Shown here: positions 17,012 through 26,494 of the stretch, in pieces
Layout: the number at the start of each line of letters is the position of its first letter
Position numbering within the stretch: the stretch's first letter is position 1
Source: CAVXZE01 sp964615365
GTDB lineage: Bacteria > Myxococcota_A > UBA9160 > UBA6930
Length of the DNA stretch: 64,000 nt
Assembly: GCA_964615365.1 (NCBI GenBank)
Contig: CAZTOU010000021.1
Location: 1 to 64,000, forward strand
Reading direction: 5' to 3'
The notes under the pieces: generated by a model
The model's database searches: none
What the model was told of the DNA's origin: nothing
Seen by the model: only the letters and a program-made list of their open reading frames with translations
Translations under genes and position numbers: made by a program

Positions 17012-17668
17012 TCAGGTCTCCTGGTCAGCCGGCGCGATCCCGAGGATGCGCACCAGCGCAATCGAGAGTTGAGCTGTCAGCTTTCGGCTCTCCCGCGCCA
17101 CGGCCCGATCGTGGAGACGGCCGAGGAAGAGCCGCTGGTCGAGTGTGGCCAGCACCACGCGAAAGCCGATGTCGAAGGACTCCTCGAATCCGGTGATCTT
17201 CATCTCCGGGCGTCGCGGCTCGAGCAGATCCGAGAGCCGCTCCCGAACCCGGAGTGCGATGGCGGCGGCGCGCTCCGTGAAGGTGTGGTCGCGAACGGCT
17301 TCCGAGAGGGCGGCCCGAAGCACCCCGTCGTGGGCCTCGAAGAGGGCCACGAGGTGCTTCACCACCTCCTCGATCAGCTCCTGGGTCGAGGTTCCCTCCC
17401 ACCTCTCGGGGGCCAGGAGGGCGTCGGTTTCCTGGCGAACCCGCTCGCCGAAGCGCTCGTGCATGGCGTGAAGCAGCGCTCGCTTGTCGGGGAACCGGGC
17501 GTAGAAGGAGCCCGACGACGAGCGCGCCCGCGCAGCGATCTCGGCCACCGAGACGTCGTCGAAGCACTTCTCCCGGAGCAGCTCCTCGGCTGTGAGCAGG
17601 ATCCGTTCCAGCGTTTGCTGACTTCGCCGCTGCTTGGGGGGGCGCGCGATCGCGGGGTAGGGATTCAC
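17012..17668 (-). CDS. TetR-family repressor of the MBL-FAH-NMO-GST operon
   Basis: 218 aa from GTG 17668. The N-terminal helix-turn-helix reads ILLTAEELLREKCFDDVSVA followed by SSSGSFYARFPDKRALLHAM, the classic TetR recognition region. The C-terminal ligand domain is unassigned. It is the first gene of a tight operon with MBL, FAH, nitronate monooxygenase and GST genes, which suggests it senses a xenobiotic or a thioester substrate of these enzymes. A perfect inverted repeat immediately upstream (17679-17708) is its probable operator, implying autorepression. Confidence 0.9.
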   Translation of the reverse strand: MNPYPAIARPPKQRRSQQTLERILLTAEELLREKCFDDVSVAEIAARARSSSGSFYARFPDKRALLHAMHERFGERVRQETDALLAPERWEGTSTQELIEEVVKHLVALFEAHDGVLRAALSEAVRDHTFTERAAAIALRVRERLSDLLEPRRPEMKITGFEESFDIGFRVVLATLDQRLFLGRLHDRAVARESRKLTAQLSIALVRILGIAPADQET

Positions 17669-17678
17669 ATGGAGCCTA

Positions 17679-17708
17679 AAAATAGAATTAGCCCTCTAAT
17701 TCTATTTT
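17679..17708. promoter_or_regulatory. Perfect 13-bp inverted-repeat operator for the TetR-led operon
   Basis: AAAATAGAATTAG (17679-17691) and its exact complement CTAATTCTATTTT (17696-17708) flank a 4-base spacer. This AT-rich palindrome stands out in GC-rich surroundings, is only 10 bases from the TetR start codon and also lies upstream of the divergent CMD gene, so one site could control both directions. Confidence 0.75.
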
Positions 17709-17876
17709 ATCCCGATCGAACTGCAACCCCCTGCGAGCGTGCGCCGTGACATTTGGATGCTCGTCATCCAGCTTTCACGGTCAAGAAGCGGGGCCGACCC
17801 ACTGACAGGGGGTCCATCCCCCTCAGTACCTGCGGCACAGCCGCCAATTGCGCATTCAACCCAGGAGGAGTCAAGC

Positions 17877-18284
17877 GTGGAGGATCGAATCAGCGAAGCG
17901 ACGCGACAAACGGCGAAAGAGCGAATGTCAGAGGAACGAGCCGCGACTCTGCAAGACCTCATCAACTACTTCGATCCTGAGCTGGCGGCCGCAATCGGGG
18001 AGTTCATCATCGGAAAGCTGTACTCACGCACCGTGATACCCTGGAAGACGCGCCAGCTCTGTGCCATCGCCGCCCTCTCGGTGCTCTACAGGCCGGCCCA
18101 GCTCCGGGGTCATATCATCTATGCCCTCCAGGCCGGAGCCACCAAGGAAGAAATCGGAGAGGCGATCGTGCAGGTCGCCGTCTATGGTGGCTTTCCCGCC
18201 GCCCTGGAAGCCTTGAAGGTGGCCAGACAGACGATCGACGAGTTCCAGGGCGCCGTGGTTTCAGAGGAGAGCGGTCATGACTGA
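17877..18284 (+). CDS. Carboxymuconolactone decarboxylase (CMD/AhpD-like) family protein
   Basis: 135 aa from GTG 17877, chosen because AGGAGGAG lies 6 bases upstream; the frame is open further 5' but without a ribosome site. The all-helical CMD fold shows in TRQLCAIAALSVLYRPAQLRGH and ATKEEIGEAIVQVAVYGGFPAAL. The paired CxxC of AhpD disulfide reductases is absent, so it is closer to lactone-decarboxylase-type members. It overlaps the downstream SDR by 8 bases and is divergent from the TetR gene; the operator between them may regulate it. Confidence 0.85.
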   Translation: MEDRISEATRQTAKERMSEERAATLQDLINYFDPELAAAIGEFIIGKLYSRTVIPWKTRQLCAIAALSVLYRPAQLRGHIIYALQAGATKEEIGEAIVQVAVYGGFPAALEALKVARQTIDEFQGAVVSEESGHD

Positions 18285-19074
18285 GCGGTTGAAAGACAAG
18301 GTAGCGATCGTCGTCGGCGCGGGCTCCACGCGGGGCGACACGATGGGGAATGGCAGGGCGGCCGCAATCCTGTTCGCGCGCGAAGGTGCCTCGGTGGCGT
18401 TGGTGGACTACCGCGAGGACTCGGCGGCAGACACGAAACGGATGATCGACGAAGAGGGCGGCGAATCGTTCGTCATTCAGGCCGACGTCACGCGCGCCGA
18501 GGACTGCAAACGGATGGCGGACGCATGCGCCGAGAAATACGGCAGAATCGACATCCTCCACAACAACGTCGGCATCGGCGCGGGCGGCGGACCGGTCGAG
18601 CTCAGCGAAGAAGCTTGGGACAAGGTCGTCGACACCAACCTCAAGAGCGTGTTCCTGAGCTGCAAATACGTCCTGCCTTACATGGAGAATCAGGGCAGCG
18701 GTTCGATCATCAACGTCTCATCGATGGCTGCCGTTCGGTTCGCGCCGTATCCGATGCTCGCCTACAGCTCGTCCAAGGCGGGCCTGAACGCGCTCACACG
18801 TTCGGTCGCGATGCAATACGCGTCAAAGGGCGTCCGTTCGAACTGCATCATGCCGGGCCTCATCAACACGCCGATGGCGATCGAGGGGCTCTCGAAGCGT
18901 CTGGGCATCCAAAAAGAAGACCTGATTCGCATGCGCGATGGTGCGGTGCCGATGAAACACATGGGGGAGGCATGGGACATTGCCTACACCGCGCTGTTCC
19001 TGGCATCCGACGAAGCGAAGTACATCACGGGTGTCATCATCCCCGTAGACGGCGGTCTGTCATGCAAAGGCTGA
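18277..19074 (+). CDS. Short-chain dehydrogenase/reductase (SDR)
   Basis: 265 aa. NAD(P) fold with VGAGSTRGDTMGNG in place of the usual TGxxxGxG (a longer loop seen in some SDRs), DILHNNVGIG for NNAG, active-site Ser in INVSSMAAV and YSSSKAG with the catalytic Tyr and Lys (YxxxK). The C-terminus ITGVIIPVDGGLSCKG is typical of FabG-like enzymes. Translationally coupled to the CMD protein, so both probably act on one ring- or lactone-type substrate. Confidence 0.9.
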   Translation: MTERLKDKVAIVVGAGSTRGDTMGNGRAAAILFAREGASVALVDYREDSAADTKRMIDEEGGESFVIQADVTRAEDCKRMADACAEKYGRIDILHNNVGIGAGGGPVELSEEAWDKVVDTNLKSVFLSCKYVLPYMENQGSGSIINVSSMAAVRFAPYPMLAYSSSKAGLNALTRSVAMQYASKGVRSNCIMPGLINTPMAIEGLSKRLGIQKEDLIRMRDGAVPMKHMGEAWDIAYTALFLASDEAKYITGVIIPVDGGLSCKG

Positions 19075-19171
19075 CGTCCAGCCATACTATTGCATGGAAC
19101 CAACGGAACGAGGCGCCGCGTCAGTTCGTGATTGCCGTCTTCCCAGACGGTGGCCAAGATCGAGGACAGTG

Positions 19172-19564
19172 ATGCTGGACGACAGGCAGAAGGACGCGCT
19201 CCGGCGCTGGTATTCGCGACCGGAGATCATCGACGAAGCCAGGGAGCTGAGTCGACAAGAGCGCTGGGAGGATCTCGAGGAGCACGTCCAGATGGCTGCA
19301 CTCATGCCGCTCAGCAGGACCGGGGAGCTGCCCGCATACCTGCTGGGTGACGACGGCAAGCCACTCCTTCCGAACAACGCCAGCCCGCTCCACGACGTCG
19401 AAGAGTGGCGGGATGCCATCGAGGTGGGCTGGGAGGTCATGGAGCGCGAGCTCGGGGTGTCGCAGGAGTACCTACACCGGAGCATCGCACAGCGGCAAGG
19501 CGATGACTGGGATGCGTTCATGAGGGAGGTCGAGAGGCGCAAGCAGGAGCGTGGAGAGCAGTGA
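19172..19564 (+). CDS. Hypothetical protein, charged and helical
   Basis: 130 aa from ATG 19172, with GAGGA 6 bases upstream. I do not recognise a family. It is rich in Arg, Glu and Asp, mostly helical, with conserved-looking stretches PLHDVEEWRDAIEVGWEVME and GDDWDAFMREVERR. No signal or membrane segment. It lies 97 bases after the SDR and converges on the Lon-domain gene. Codon use matches neighbours, so it looks like a real gene. Confidence 0.6.
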   Translation: MLDDRQKDALRRWYSRPEIIDEARELSRQERWEDLEEHVQMAALMPLSRTGELPAYLLGDDGKPLLPNNASPLHDVEEWRDAIEVGWEVMERELGVSQEYLHRSIAQRQGDDWDAFMREVERRKQERGEQ

Positions 19565-19579
19565 GACGCGTCTTGATCC

Positions 19580-20224
19580 TTAGTGGACAGTGCTCGCCTC
19601 GCCGGGGTCGAGGCCGGTCAGGTGGAAGGCGAGCAGGCCTTCGAGCTGGGTCAGGCGTTCGGTGAGTGACGCGGCCTCGAGCAGGCCCTGCTTCTCCTCC
19701 GGCGGGAAGCCGAGGGCCTGGCAGAGGGAGTTGGTGAAGGTGCCGTCGTCGAGCTCGCCCAGCTCGGCGAGCGGCACCTCTTCGCCGCCCTGGCTGCGGC
19801 GCGCCAGACGCCGGAGGTGACCCAGAACGCCCTCTCGCAGCCCCGCTCGTCCGTCGGCGGAGTCTCCGCCGCGGTCGTCGAGCCAGCGGGCGTCGGCGAG
19901 ACGGTACAGCCGCTGGCGATCCGGTGCGGACTCGCTCTCGACGCGGAAGCGTCTCACCCCGCGCAGCACGATGTTGTAGCGCCCGTCGGGAAGCCGCTGG
20001 TGATCGGTGATGAGCCCGGCGCATCCGACGGCGTAGATCGTCGGGTTGCCCTCCATCTCCTCGCGCGCTTCCGGACGCACGGTGACCATGCCGATCAGTC
20101 GCTTGCCTTCGAGGGCGGCCTCGGTCATCTGCCGGTATCGAGGTTCGAAGATGTGGAGCGGGGCCAGGCAGCCCGGGAAGAGAACGACGTCCGAGAGCGG
20201 AAACAGAGGGATGGAGGAGGACAT
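19580..20224 (-). CDS. Lon protease N-terminal-domain protein (LON substrate-binding only)
   Basis: 214 aa. IPLFPLSDVVLFPGCLAPLHIFEPRYRQM is the start of the Lon substrate-binding domain and continues with IGMVTVRP and AVGCAGLITDHQRLPDGRYNIVLRGV, all typical of stand-alone LON-domain proteins. The AAA+ and protease domains are absent, as in that family. It may present or recognise damaged proteins; the role is not established. GAGGT precedes the ATG. It is 50 bases downstream of the CGLG-CTERM gene. Confidence 0.9.
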   Translation of the reverse strand: MSSSIPLFPLSDVVLFPGCLAPLHIFEPRYRQMTEAALEGKRLIGMVTVRPEAREEMEGNPTIYAVGCAGLITDHQRLPDGRYNIVLRGVRRFRVESESAPDRQRLYRLADARWLDDRGGDSADGRAGLREGVLGHLRRLARRSQGGEEVPLAELGELDDGTFTNSLCQALGFPPEEKQGLLEAASLTERLTQLEGLLAFHLTGLDPGEASTVH

Positions 20225-20274
20225 ACCTCGAGTTTAGTTGAGGAATCGGGCTCCGCCGGGCGGCTGGCTGTGTT

Positions 20275-21420
20275 CTACCGGAGGAAGCGTCGTCGCGAGA
20301 GCCACATCAGGGCCGGCAGGAGCAGAGCCAGCTCGGCCCCCAGCCCACAGGCATCCTCGTCCATCTGCCATGCATAGGTGCACTGGGGGTCCGGCTCGCC
20401 TGCCGCGGAGCCCAGCGCCGACAGTCCACCGTCGAAGTCGATCATTCCGTCGCTATCGTTGTCGATCCCGTCCTGGCAGATGGGGTCTTCCATGTGGGCG
20501 GCAGGGTGGACGCAGCCGGGGTCGTCCGGGCAGTCGGTCAGGGTATCCGCGTCGTTGTCCACACCGTCGTCGCAAGGATAGGTCCCGGTCTCGTCCTTCT
20601 CCGAGTCGTCGCCCGCATCCGCACAGCCGGGGTCATCCGGATGGTCGATCAACCCATCGCCATCGTTGTCGACGGCGTCGCTGCAGTCGGGCGTGGGGGG
20701 CTCGGGACCCGTCGCGATAGACGAGACGCGGACCGCACCCGACTGGACGTTCTGGAAGTAGATCAGCAGCGTGACCCCGGTGATCTGCGTCAGGTCGACA
20801 CAGCAAAGCCCACTGTTCTGCATGGCAGAGAACGGCAACTCCATCATGCCAGGCGAGGTCGCATAGAGATTTATGATTCGCCCGTAGCGGCTGCCAGGCG
20901 AGTCCACATAGACCTCCACGCTCACCCGGCCCACAAACGGCGGCGGATAGCGCCAATTGGGGAACCCCGTGATGTTCACCCGAAAGGAGTCAGCGACTCC
21001 CCCGTGGGTCAGATCGACCGGCTCGGAGACATCCCAGTCGAACTGGTACCAGCCCCTCGCGTACCCGTTGGTGAGGGAGAGCGCCACCGTGCCACCCCCG
21101 TCGAGCTGCGCCGTTGCGCTCTCGCTCTCCAAGGGATACTCCATCGTGATCCATTCCCGCCGGGATCCGCCCATCACCTCGTCGGCGGGTAGCCCGATCT
21201 GCAACCCACCCGTGCCGGAGCTGCCGGTGTCGCCGTAGTCCGTCACGGTGAAAGGGCCGAGGTGGAAGTGATCGATCAGAAACGCGGCGGCACCGCCGCT
21301 CCACAGGAGGCATCCAGCAGCGATGCACAGCGCGAGAGACCAGCGCTGCGTGGCTCGTACCGCGCGAGAAGGAAGCAATGAATCGACGTGCAAGCCAAGA
21401 ACAGTGATTGTCTTCATCAT
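20275..21420 (-). CDS. Secreted protein with Asp/Asn-rich repeats and CGLG-type C-terminal anchor
   Basis: 381 aa. A signal peptide is predicted (WSLALCIAAGCLLWSGGAAA, about residues 27-46), followed by a beta-rich region of ~190 residues. Three C-terminal units of the form C-x-D-x-x-DNDGDGxxDxPxDPGC resemble calcium-binding thrombospondin-type-3 repeats. The end is DACGLGAELALLLPALMWL followed by SRRRF: a Cys, a short hydrophobic helix and an Arg cluster, the layout of C-terminal sorting tags such as PEP-CTERM or MYXO-CTERM. A protein at 28116 has the same tail. Only 11 bases separate it from the PEP-CTERM gene upstream. Function unknown; cell-surface display is inferred. Confidence 0.8.
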   Translation of the reverse strand: MMKTITVLGLHVDSLLPSRAVRATQRWSLALCIAAGCLLWSGGAAAFLIDHFHLGPFTVTDYGDTGSSGTGGLQIGLPADEVMGGSRREWITMEYPLESESATAQLDGGGTVALSLTNGYARGWYQFDWDVSEPVDLTHGGVADSFRVNITGFPNWRYPPPFVGRVSVEVYVDSPGSRYGRIINLYATSPGMMELPFSAMQNSGLCCVDLTQITGVTLLIYFQNVQSGAVRVSSIATGPEPPTPDCSDAVDNDGDGLIDHPDDPGCADAGDDSEKDETGTYPCDDGVDNDADTLTDCPDDPGCVHPAAHMEDPICQDGIDNDSDGMIDFDGGLSALGSAAGEPDPQCTYAWQMDEDACGLGAELALLLPALMWLSRRRFLR

Positions 21421-21431
21421 CGAGGCGACTC

Positions 21432-21887
21432 CTATTTCGTCCAGGAGGCGGGCCGGCTACGCGTCGCGAGCGCGATTCCGATGGGTCCGGTGCCCATCAA
21501 CACCAGGGTGGAGGGTTCGGGGATGTAGGGGGAGACGTCTGTGACGTTCATACTGGCACTCAGAGACGAGAGGGATCCGTCCAGGGAGGATCGGATCTGG
21601 TTCGTCGCCGTGATCCCCGTGGTCGACGGGCTCCACGGAAAGTAGCCCCCCGACCTCCGCAGCATGAGAAGATTGTCGTCGGAGTTGCCCCGGACTCCGG
21701 ACGTGTACGTGTTGTACCCGTAGTAGAAGTTGACCTGATTGTACGCCGAGTAGTATGCGGCGACCTTGGTGGGGTCATACCCGGGAGATCCGGAATTCGT
21801 ATGCCACCCGGCGCCGTCCTTTGCGAGCGCATCGCCGGCGAGCCACATCCCTGCGACGCAGCCCAATACCAGGATCCACTTCCGCAT
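21432..21887 (-). CDS. PEP-CTERM sorting-signal protein
   Basis: 151 aa from ATG 21887 (MRKWILVLGCVAGMWLAGDALA), an ordinary signal peptide. The middle is rich in Tyr, Asn and Ser with no recognised domain. The C-terminus PEPSTLVLMGTGPIGIALATR is a PEP-CTERM tag: PEP motif, hydrophobic helix, basic end, normally cut by exosortase (EpsH/XrtA type) during extracellular matrix export. No exosortase is in the window. The longer frame to 22223 overlaps the next gene's promoter and is rejected. Confidence 0.85.
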   Translation of the reverse strand: MRKWILVLGCVAGMWLAGDALAKDGAGWHTNSGSPGYDPTKVAAYYSAYNQVNFYYGYNTYTSGVRGNSDDNLLMLRRSGGYFPWSPSTTGITATNQIRSSLDGSLSSLSASMNVTDVSPYIPEPSTLVLMGTGPIGIALATRSRPASWTK

Positions 21888-21974
21888 TTCGCCAACTCCC
21901 CTTCTCGCCCGCTCGAGCGAAGGGCTCTCTACACAGGCCTTCCGCCACGAGCGCACCCTGATCATAGGGGTGCG

Positions 21975-22003
21975 CATCAAACAACGAATCAACATCAAAC
22001 AAC
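21975..22003. repeat. 11-bp direct repeat upstream of the PEP-CTERM gene
   Basis: CATCAAACAAC occurs at 21975-21985 and 21993-22003 with an 18-base period, in an AT-rich patch between the divergent PEP-CTERM and MalT/SARP genes. Tandem sites spaced about two helical turns apart often bind an activator dimer. The activator-like gene at 22084 is a natural candidate but this is only inference. Confidence 0.5.
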
Positions 22004-22083
22004 CTATTAATAACAGATAGTTGAAACCGTAGTCTGCGAGTCTTACAGCGCCCCCGTGATAGAATTGAGGGGAAGGCGACACG

Positions 22084-25006
22084 ATGCCCCCTACACGACG
22101 TTCCAGCGGCCAGCCCGGCTCCGGCACTCCCTTCGCGCTCCCGCGCGAGGGCTCCCTGCGCCTGCTGCGCGCGGGGCTCCGCCGGCGACTGGTGCTGGTC
22201 CAGGCCGCCGTGGGGAGCGGCAAGTCGACGCTGGCAGGGCTCCTGGCGCGCGCCGATGACTCGCCGGTGGTTCGGGTTCGCCTCGACCCGCGCGCCTCGG
22301 ACGCCTCGTTCTTCTTCCGACAGCTTCTGCCGGCGCTCGACCTCGAGGAAGAGGAGATCGACCCCCAGCGCGGCGCGCCGATCGAGACGGTTCGGGGGCT
22401 GGCGGCGTCCCTCGACGAGCGTCCCCCCTTCGTCCTGGTGCTCGACGAGGCAGAGGTCCTGCGCGAGAGCGAGCCGGTGCTGGAGATGGTGGCTCGCCTC
22501 GCCGAGCACGCGCCGACCGGGGTGAGCCTGCTGGTGCTGACGAGCGCGCCGCTCGATCTTCCGGTGGACGCTCTGCGTGCTCGAGGGGAGTTCTTCGAGC
22601 TTCACGAGGCCGACCTCGCGCTCGAGCCCTCGGAGGCCGAGGCGCTGCTCCGCGAGCTCGCGCCCGGCGCCGGGCTGGAGCCCGATGCGATTGGTCGTCT
22701 CCTGCGCGCCGTGCGGGGCCGGGTCGGCGCGGTGGCGCTCTTCGGTGTCGCGATTCGAGACACTGACCCTCGGCACCTGCTGGACGAGATCGCGCGTGCT
22801 GCCGACTCACCCGTGGCGCGGTTGTTGGACCACGTGCTCGCGCGGGTCGAGCCCGCCGCCGCCGACTGGCTCGAGCAGGCGGCGGTGTTCGACGATCTCT
22901 CCCTCGATGCGTGGGGGGAAGCCGATGGCGCCTCCGAGGCGGCCAGCCTGGGGCTCGTGGATCTCACGGAGACACCGCCGTCACTCGCCAGTACCGTGCG
23001 CGGGGCGCTCCGCCGTCGCCTGCGCGCCCGCCCCGAGCTCTGGCGCGAGACCCATGCGCGCGCCGCGCGCGCATGGGAGGCGCAGGGAGATCGGGAGCAG
23101 GCCTTCCATCACTGGATCGAGGCGGGCGAGATCGAGCGGGCCGCACAGATCCTGTCCGCGATCGCCTACGCGGTGCTCACGCACGATCGCATCTACACCC
23201 TGGAGCGTCTGATCCAGCAGCTCCCGACGGAGACGATCGAGAGCGATCCGTTGCTGCGCTTCTGCCGCCGGCCAGCGCCCGTTGGCCGACGCGGCGCGCT
23301 CCCGCCTCTGCTACCTCTGGGCGTGGCAGGGCGACTTCCCGGCGATGGCGCGGGAGGCCGCGCGCATCTGCGGCAACGGGGGCGATCTCCGCGATCCGGT
23401 CGTCCTCGCCGCCCAGGCAATGCTCGAGATGGCCTGTCGGCATCTCGGCCGCAACGAGGAGGCGGATGCGCTGGCCGCCGAGATCGACGCCACTGCTCCC
23501 CAGTACCCCGCAGCCCTCGCGGTCGACAACACGCGGGCGATGAACGCGCGCCTGGCGGGCGACCACGCCGCTGAGAGCCGGTTTGGCGCGCGATGCCTGG
23601 CGGGAGCGCGAGAGGGAGGCGTGCCCGGCGCGCTGCTGCTGGGCCTCCTGCACACGGCCGACGCGGCGCGAAAGCTGGGACGCCCCGGCGAGGCACTCGA
23701 GGTTGCCGAGGAGGCGGCCGCCGTGGCGCGTTCGCTCCGCGAGACATGGTGGGAGTACACGGCACGCAACGTCCGCGCCGCCGCAATGCGTGACCTCGGT
23801 CGCGTCGAAGATGCGCGCCGTGAGGCGCGCGAGCTGCTCGCGGACTGCCGCGAGCACGGCGGACTCCACTGGGTCGAAGGAGAGGTGTGGCTCACGCTCG
23901 CGACCCTGCCCGACGAGGATCGCGGCGCGGCTCTCGAGGCCGCCCGTCGCGCCGCCTTTGCCCGCGAGAATCCCCTGCTTCGCGCTCAGGTATTGACCGC
24001 GATCGCCGGCGAAGCGGAGCGCTGCGGCGACGCGCCGGGAGCGGAGCGCGAGCTCGCCCGTGCGGAGGAGGTGCTCGGCGCTGTCGCCGCGGAGGAGGTG
24101 CGCTCCGAGATCCGGCTGCTGCGCGCGCGGATGGCGATTGCGCGCGGCGACGTCAAGCAGGCCCGGGGCCTGCTCGGCGGCGCGCTACGGGAAGGTCCAG
24201 CCCTGCGTCGCGAGCGCCGTGCGCTGCTCCCGGCTCTGGCCCGTGCGCGAGGACGCGGCGCCGAAGCCCTGCGGGCGCGCCTCCTCGATGCGGCGGCCGG
24301 CCCCCTGGACGTGGAGAGCCTGGGCGCGTTTCGCGTCGTCCGGCGGGGCGGGGGTGATGTCGACGCCGAGGCGATCCGCTTCCGCACGCCCCGGGTTGCG
24401 GACCTCTTCCGCGTGCTCCTGCTCGCATCGGTGGATGCGGAGGTGATACCCCGCGACGTGCTGATCGAGGCCTTGTGGCCGGGGGAGCGGGAGGCAGGGG
24501 GAACCTTCCACACCCACCTCGGGCATCTCCGCCGCGCGCTCGAGCCGCACCTGCCTCCGCGCACACCCTCGCGCTACGTGCTACGCAGCGAGAATGGCTA
24601 CAAGCTCGACCTGCGGGGTGGGAGCTGGGACGCCGAGCGCTTTCAGCGGGATGCGGAGGAGGGCCTCGCCGCCCTGCGCGCAGGCGAACCGCGCCGGGCC
24701 GACGCCCAGCTCGCCCGCGCGGTGGAGCTCTACGACGGTCCGCTCTTCGCCGAACACCTCTACGTCGATGCCTACGCGGACCGGCGCAGAGAGCTCGCAC
24801 GGCTCTTCCTCGAGTCCGGCCTCGCGGCAGCCGATTGCGCGTGGAAGCTCGGCGACGCCGAGCGCGCCCGCCGCGGGGAGATCGACCGCCTCTTCGACCG
24901 CTGCCAGGCGGCGCTCCGCGCGGAGATCGACGCCGATCCGTCGCCCGCGACCCGCGCCCTCGCAGCGAGGCTCAAGCAGCGGCCGCCGCCCGGCGCGAAA
25001 GCGTAG
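22084..25006 (+). pseudogene. MalT/LAL-type ATPase regulator with C-terminal SARP domain, frameshifted
   Basis: Two overlapping frames make one protein of about 970 residues. The first (from ATG 22084, AGGGGAAGG upstream) has a P-loop near residue 40 (AAVGSGKST, first Gly replaced by Ala), Walker B FVLVLDEAEVL and a long MalT-like winged/ATPase region. It loses homology after SDPLLRFC at about 23263. The second frame, +1, resumes at about 23282 with ADAARSRLCYLWAWQGDFPA, runs through TPR-like helices and ends with an OmpR-like winged helix (FHTHLGHLRRALEPHL) and a bacterial transcriptional activation domain, as in SARP regulators. A one-base insertion or a sequencing error separates them. It likely activated nearby genes. 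Confidence 0.75.
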
Positions 25007-25052
25007 CGGTGCGAGAGCGACGGTGACCGCTCCTCGCGCAAGGAGACAGTTC

Positions 25053-26468
25053 GTGGAGAACGGCTCGGATCTATCCTTCTTGTTCAGTCCCCGATCCGTT
25101 GCGGTGGTGGGCGGATCCACCGGCATGGCTCCCTACTTCCTCACGGATCTGATCGACAAGGGCTTCGAGGGCGGAGTGTATTCCGTCAACCCGAACCGGA
25201 AAGAACTCCTGGGACTGAAGTGTTACCCGGCATTGACGGACATTCCGGATCCGCTGGACTATGTCATCGTGGCCGTATCTGCGCAGCTCGTGCCGTCGCT
25301 GCTCATGGAATGCGCGGCCAAGAATGTCAAGGCATGCACGATCTTCTCCGCCGGCTTCAGTGAGCTCGGCACGGAGGAAGGGCGGCGTCTGGAGCGGGAG
25401 ATCGTCGATATATCCGAGAAGAATGGCCTCCGTATCGTCGGTCCGAACTGCATGGGGATCTACTGCCCCTCCACTGGATTGCACTTCTCGACCGATCTTC
25501 TGGAGGAGAAGGGCAGCCTCGGTCTGATCTGCCAGAGCGGTACCGTGGCCACGTACTTGAGCCGAGCTGCCCCCTTGCGAGGTGCGTGCATCAACAAAGC
25601 GGTCAGCTATGGAAATGCCTGCGACATCAATGAGTCGGCTCTACTGGAGCATTACACGGAGGACGGCGGTATCGAGGTGATTGCGGCCTACATCGAAGGG
25701 GTGAAAGACGGGAAGCGGTTTCTCGAAGCGCTCAAGAAGGCGGCCCGGACGAAACCGACGATCGTGCTGAAGGGTGGCAAGACCGAAGCGGGTATCGCCA
25801 CTGCCGCTTCTCACACCGGTGCACTATCCAGCTCGATACAGGTGTGGGACGCGATCATGAGGCAATCCGGCGCGATTCCAGCAGATCATCTGGATCAATT
25901 GATCGACTTGTCGCTGTTGTTTCTTCACACGCCGTCCTGTGTCGGAAGAAGAATCTGCATGGTCGGACTGGGCGGTGGCGTGAGTGTCCTGGCATCCGAT
26001 GCTTTCGAGACATACGGTTTCTCCTTTCCGGATCTTCCGGAGAAGATCAAGACGGGTCTCCTGAGGTTGTCAGGTGCTCCCGGCAGCATCTTCAAGAATC
26101 CGGTGGACACGCCCATTGCGTTCAAGAACCCCGATGCAATGGAAGACGTTCTTCGAATGCTCGACGACTGGAGCGGGGTCGATCTGCTTCTGCTTCATCA
26201 CGGGTATGACATTCCAGGAGGAGGCCGTGCGAATCTGTCTCCTGCAATCGGCAAGATGATCGACGCGGCAAGAGTGGTTTCGAAGCCGGCAGCCTTGGTG
26301 TTGTATGGCGCCGCTGATCCCGCATCGTACGAGGCGTCTGTGAGGGACCAGCAGAGGGGGTGGGAAGCCGGAATTCCCTCATTGCCTTCCATGGAATCTG
26401 CGGCCGCAGCGCTTCACAAGTTCGTGAGCCATCACCAGCGGAAGGCGCGGCATCACGGATCGGGATGA
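25053..26468 (+). CDS. ADP-forming acyl-CoA synthetase, alpha-type (CoA-binding/ligase) protein, copy 1
   Basis: 471 aa from GTG 25053, with AAGGAG 7 bases upstream. N-terminal CoA-binding domain FLFSPRSVAVVGGSTG ... VYSVNPNRKELLGLKCYPAL, succinyl-CoA-synthetase-like domain with GPNCMGIYCPSTG and ICQSGTVATYLS, and ATAASHTGALSSS, whose His is the phosphorylated residue of ADP-forming acyl-CoA synthetases. The ATP-grasp beta domain is missing and no beta subunit is adjacent, so it may need one encoded elsewhere. It converts acyl-CoA and ADP to acid and ATP or the reverse. A homologue is at 48515-49927. Confidence 0.85.
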   Translation: MENGSDLSFLFSPRSVAVVGGSTGMAPYFLTDLIDKGFEGGVYSVNPNRKELLGLKCYPALTDIPDPLDYVIVAVSAQLVPSLLMECAAKNVKACTIFSAGFSELGTEEGRRLEREIVDISEKNGLRIVGPNCMGIYCPSTGLHFSTDLLEEKGSLGLICQSGTVATYLSRAAPLRGACINKAVSYGNACDINESALLEHYTEDGGIEVIAAYIEGVKDGKRFLEALKKAARTKPTIVLKGGKTEAGIATAASHTGALSSSIQVWDAIMRQSGAIPADHLDQLIDLSLLFLHTPSCVGRRICMVGLGGGVSVLASDAFETYGFSFPDLPEKIKTGLLRLSGAPGSIFKNPVDTPIAFKNPDAMEDVLRMLDDWSGVDLLLLHHGYDIPGGGRANLSPAIGKMIDAARVVSKPAALVLYGAADPASYEASVRDQQRGWEAGIPSLPSMESAAAALHKFVSHHQRKARHHGSG

Positions 26469-26494
26469 CTCGGGGGGTCTCTTCTCGGAGGCGT

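Noticed and set aside
21432..22223. 263-residue protein ending in the PEP-CTERM tag
   Set aside because: The first 112 residues lie over the divergent promoter and lack a signal peptide; the real one starts at 21887.
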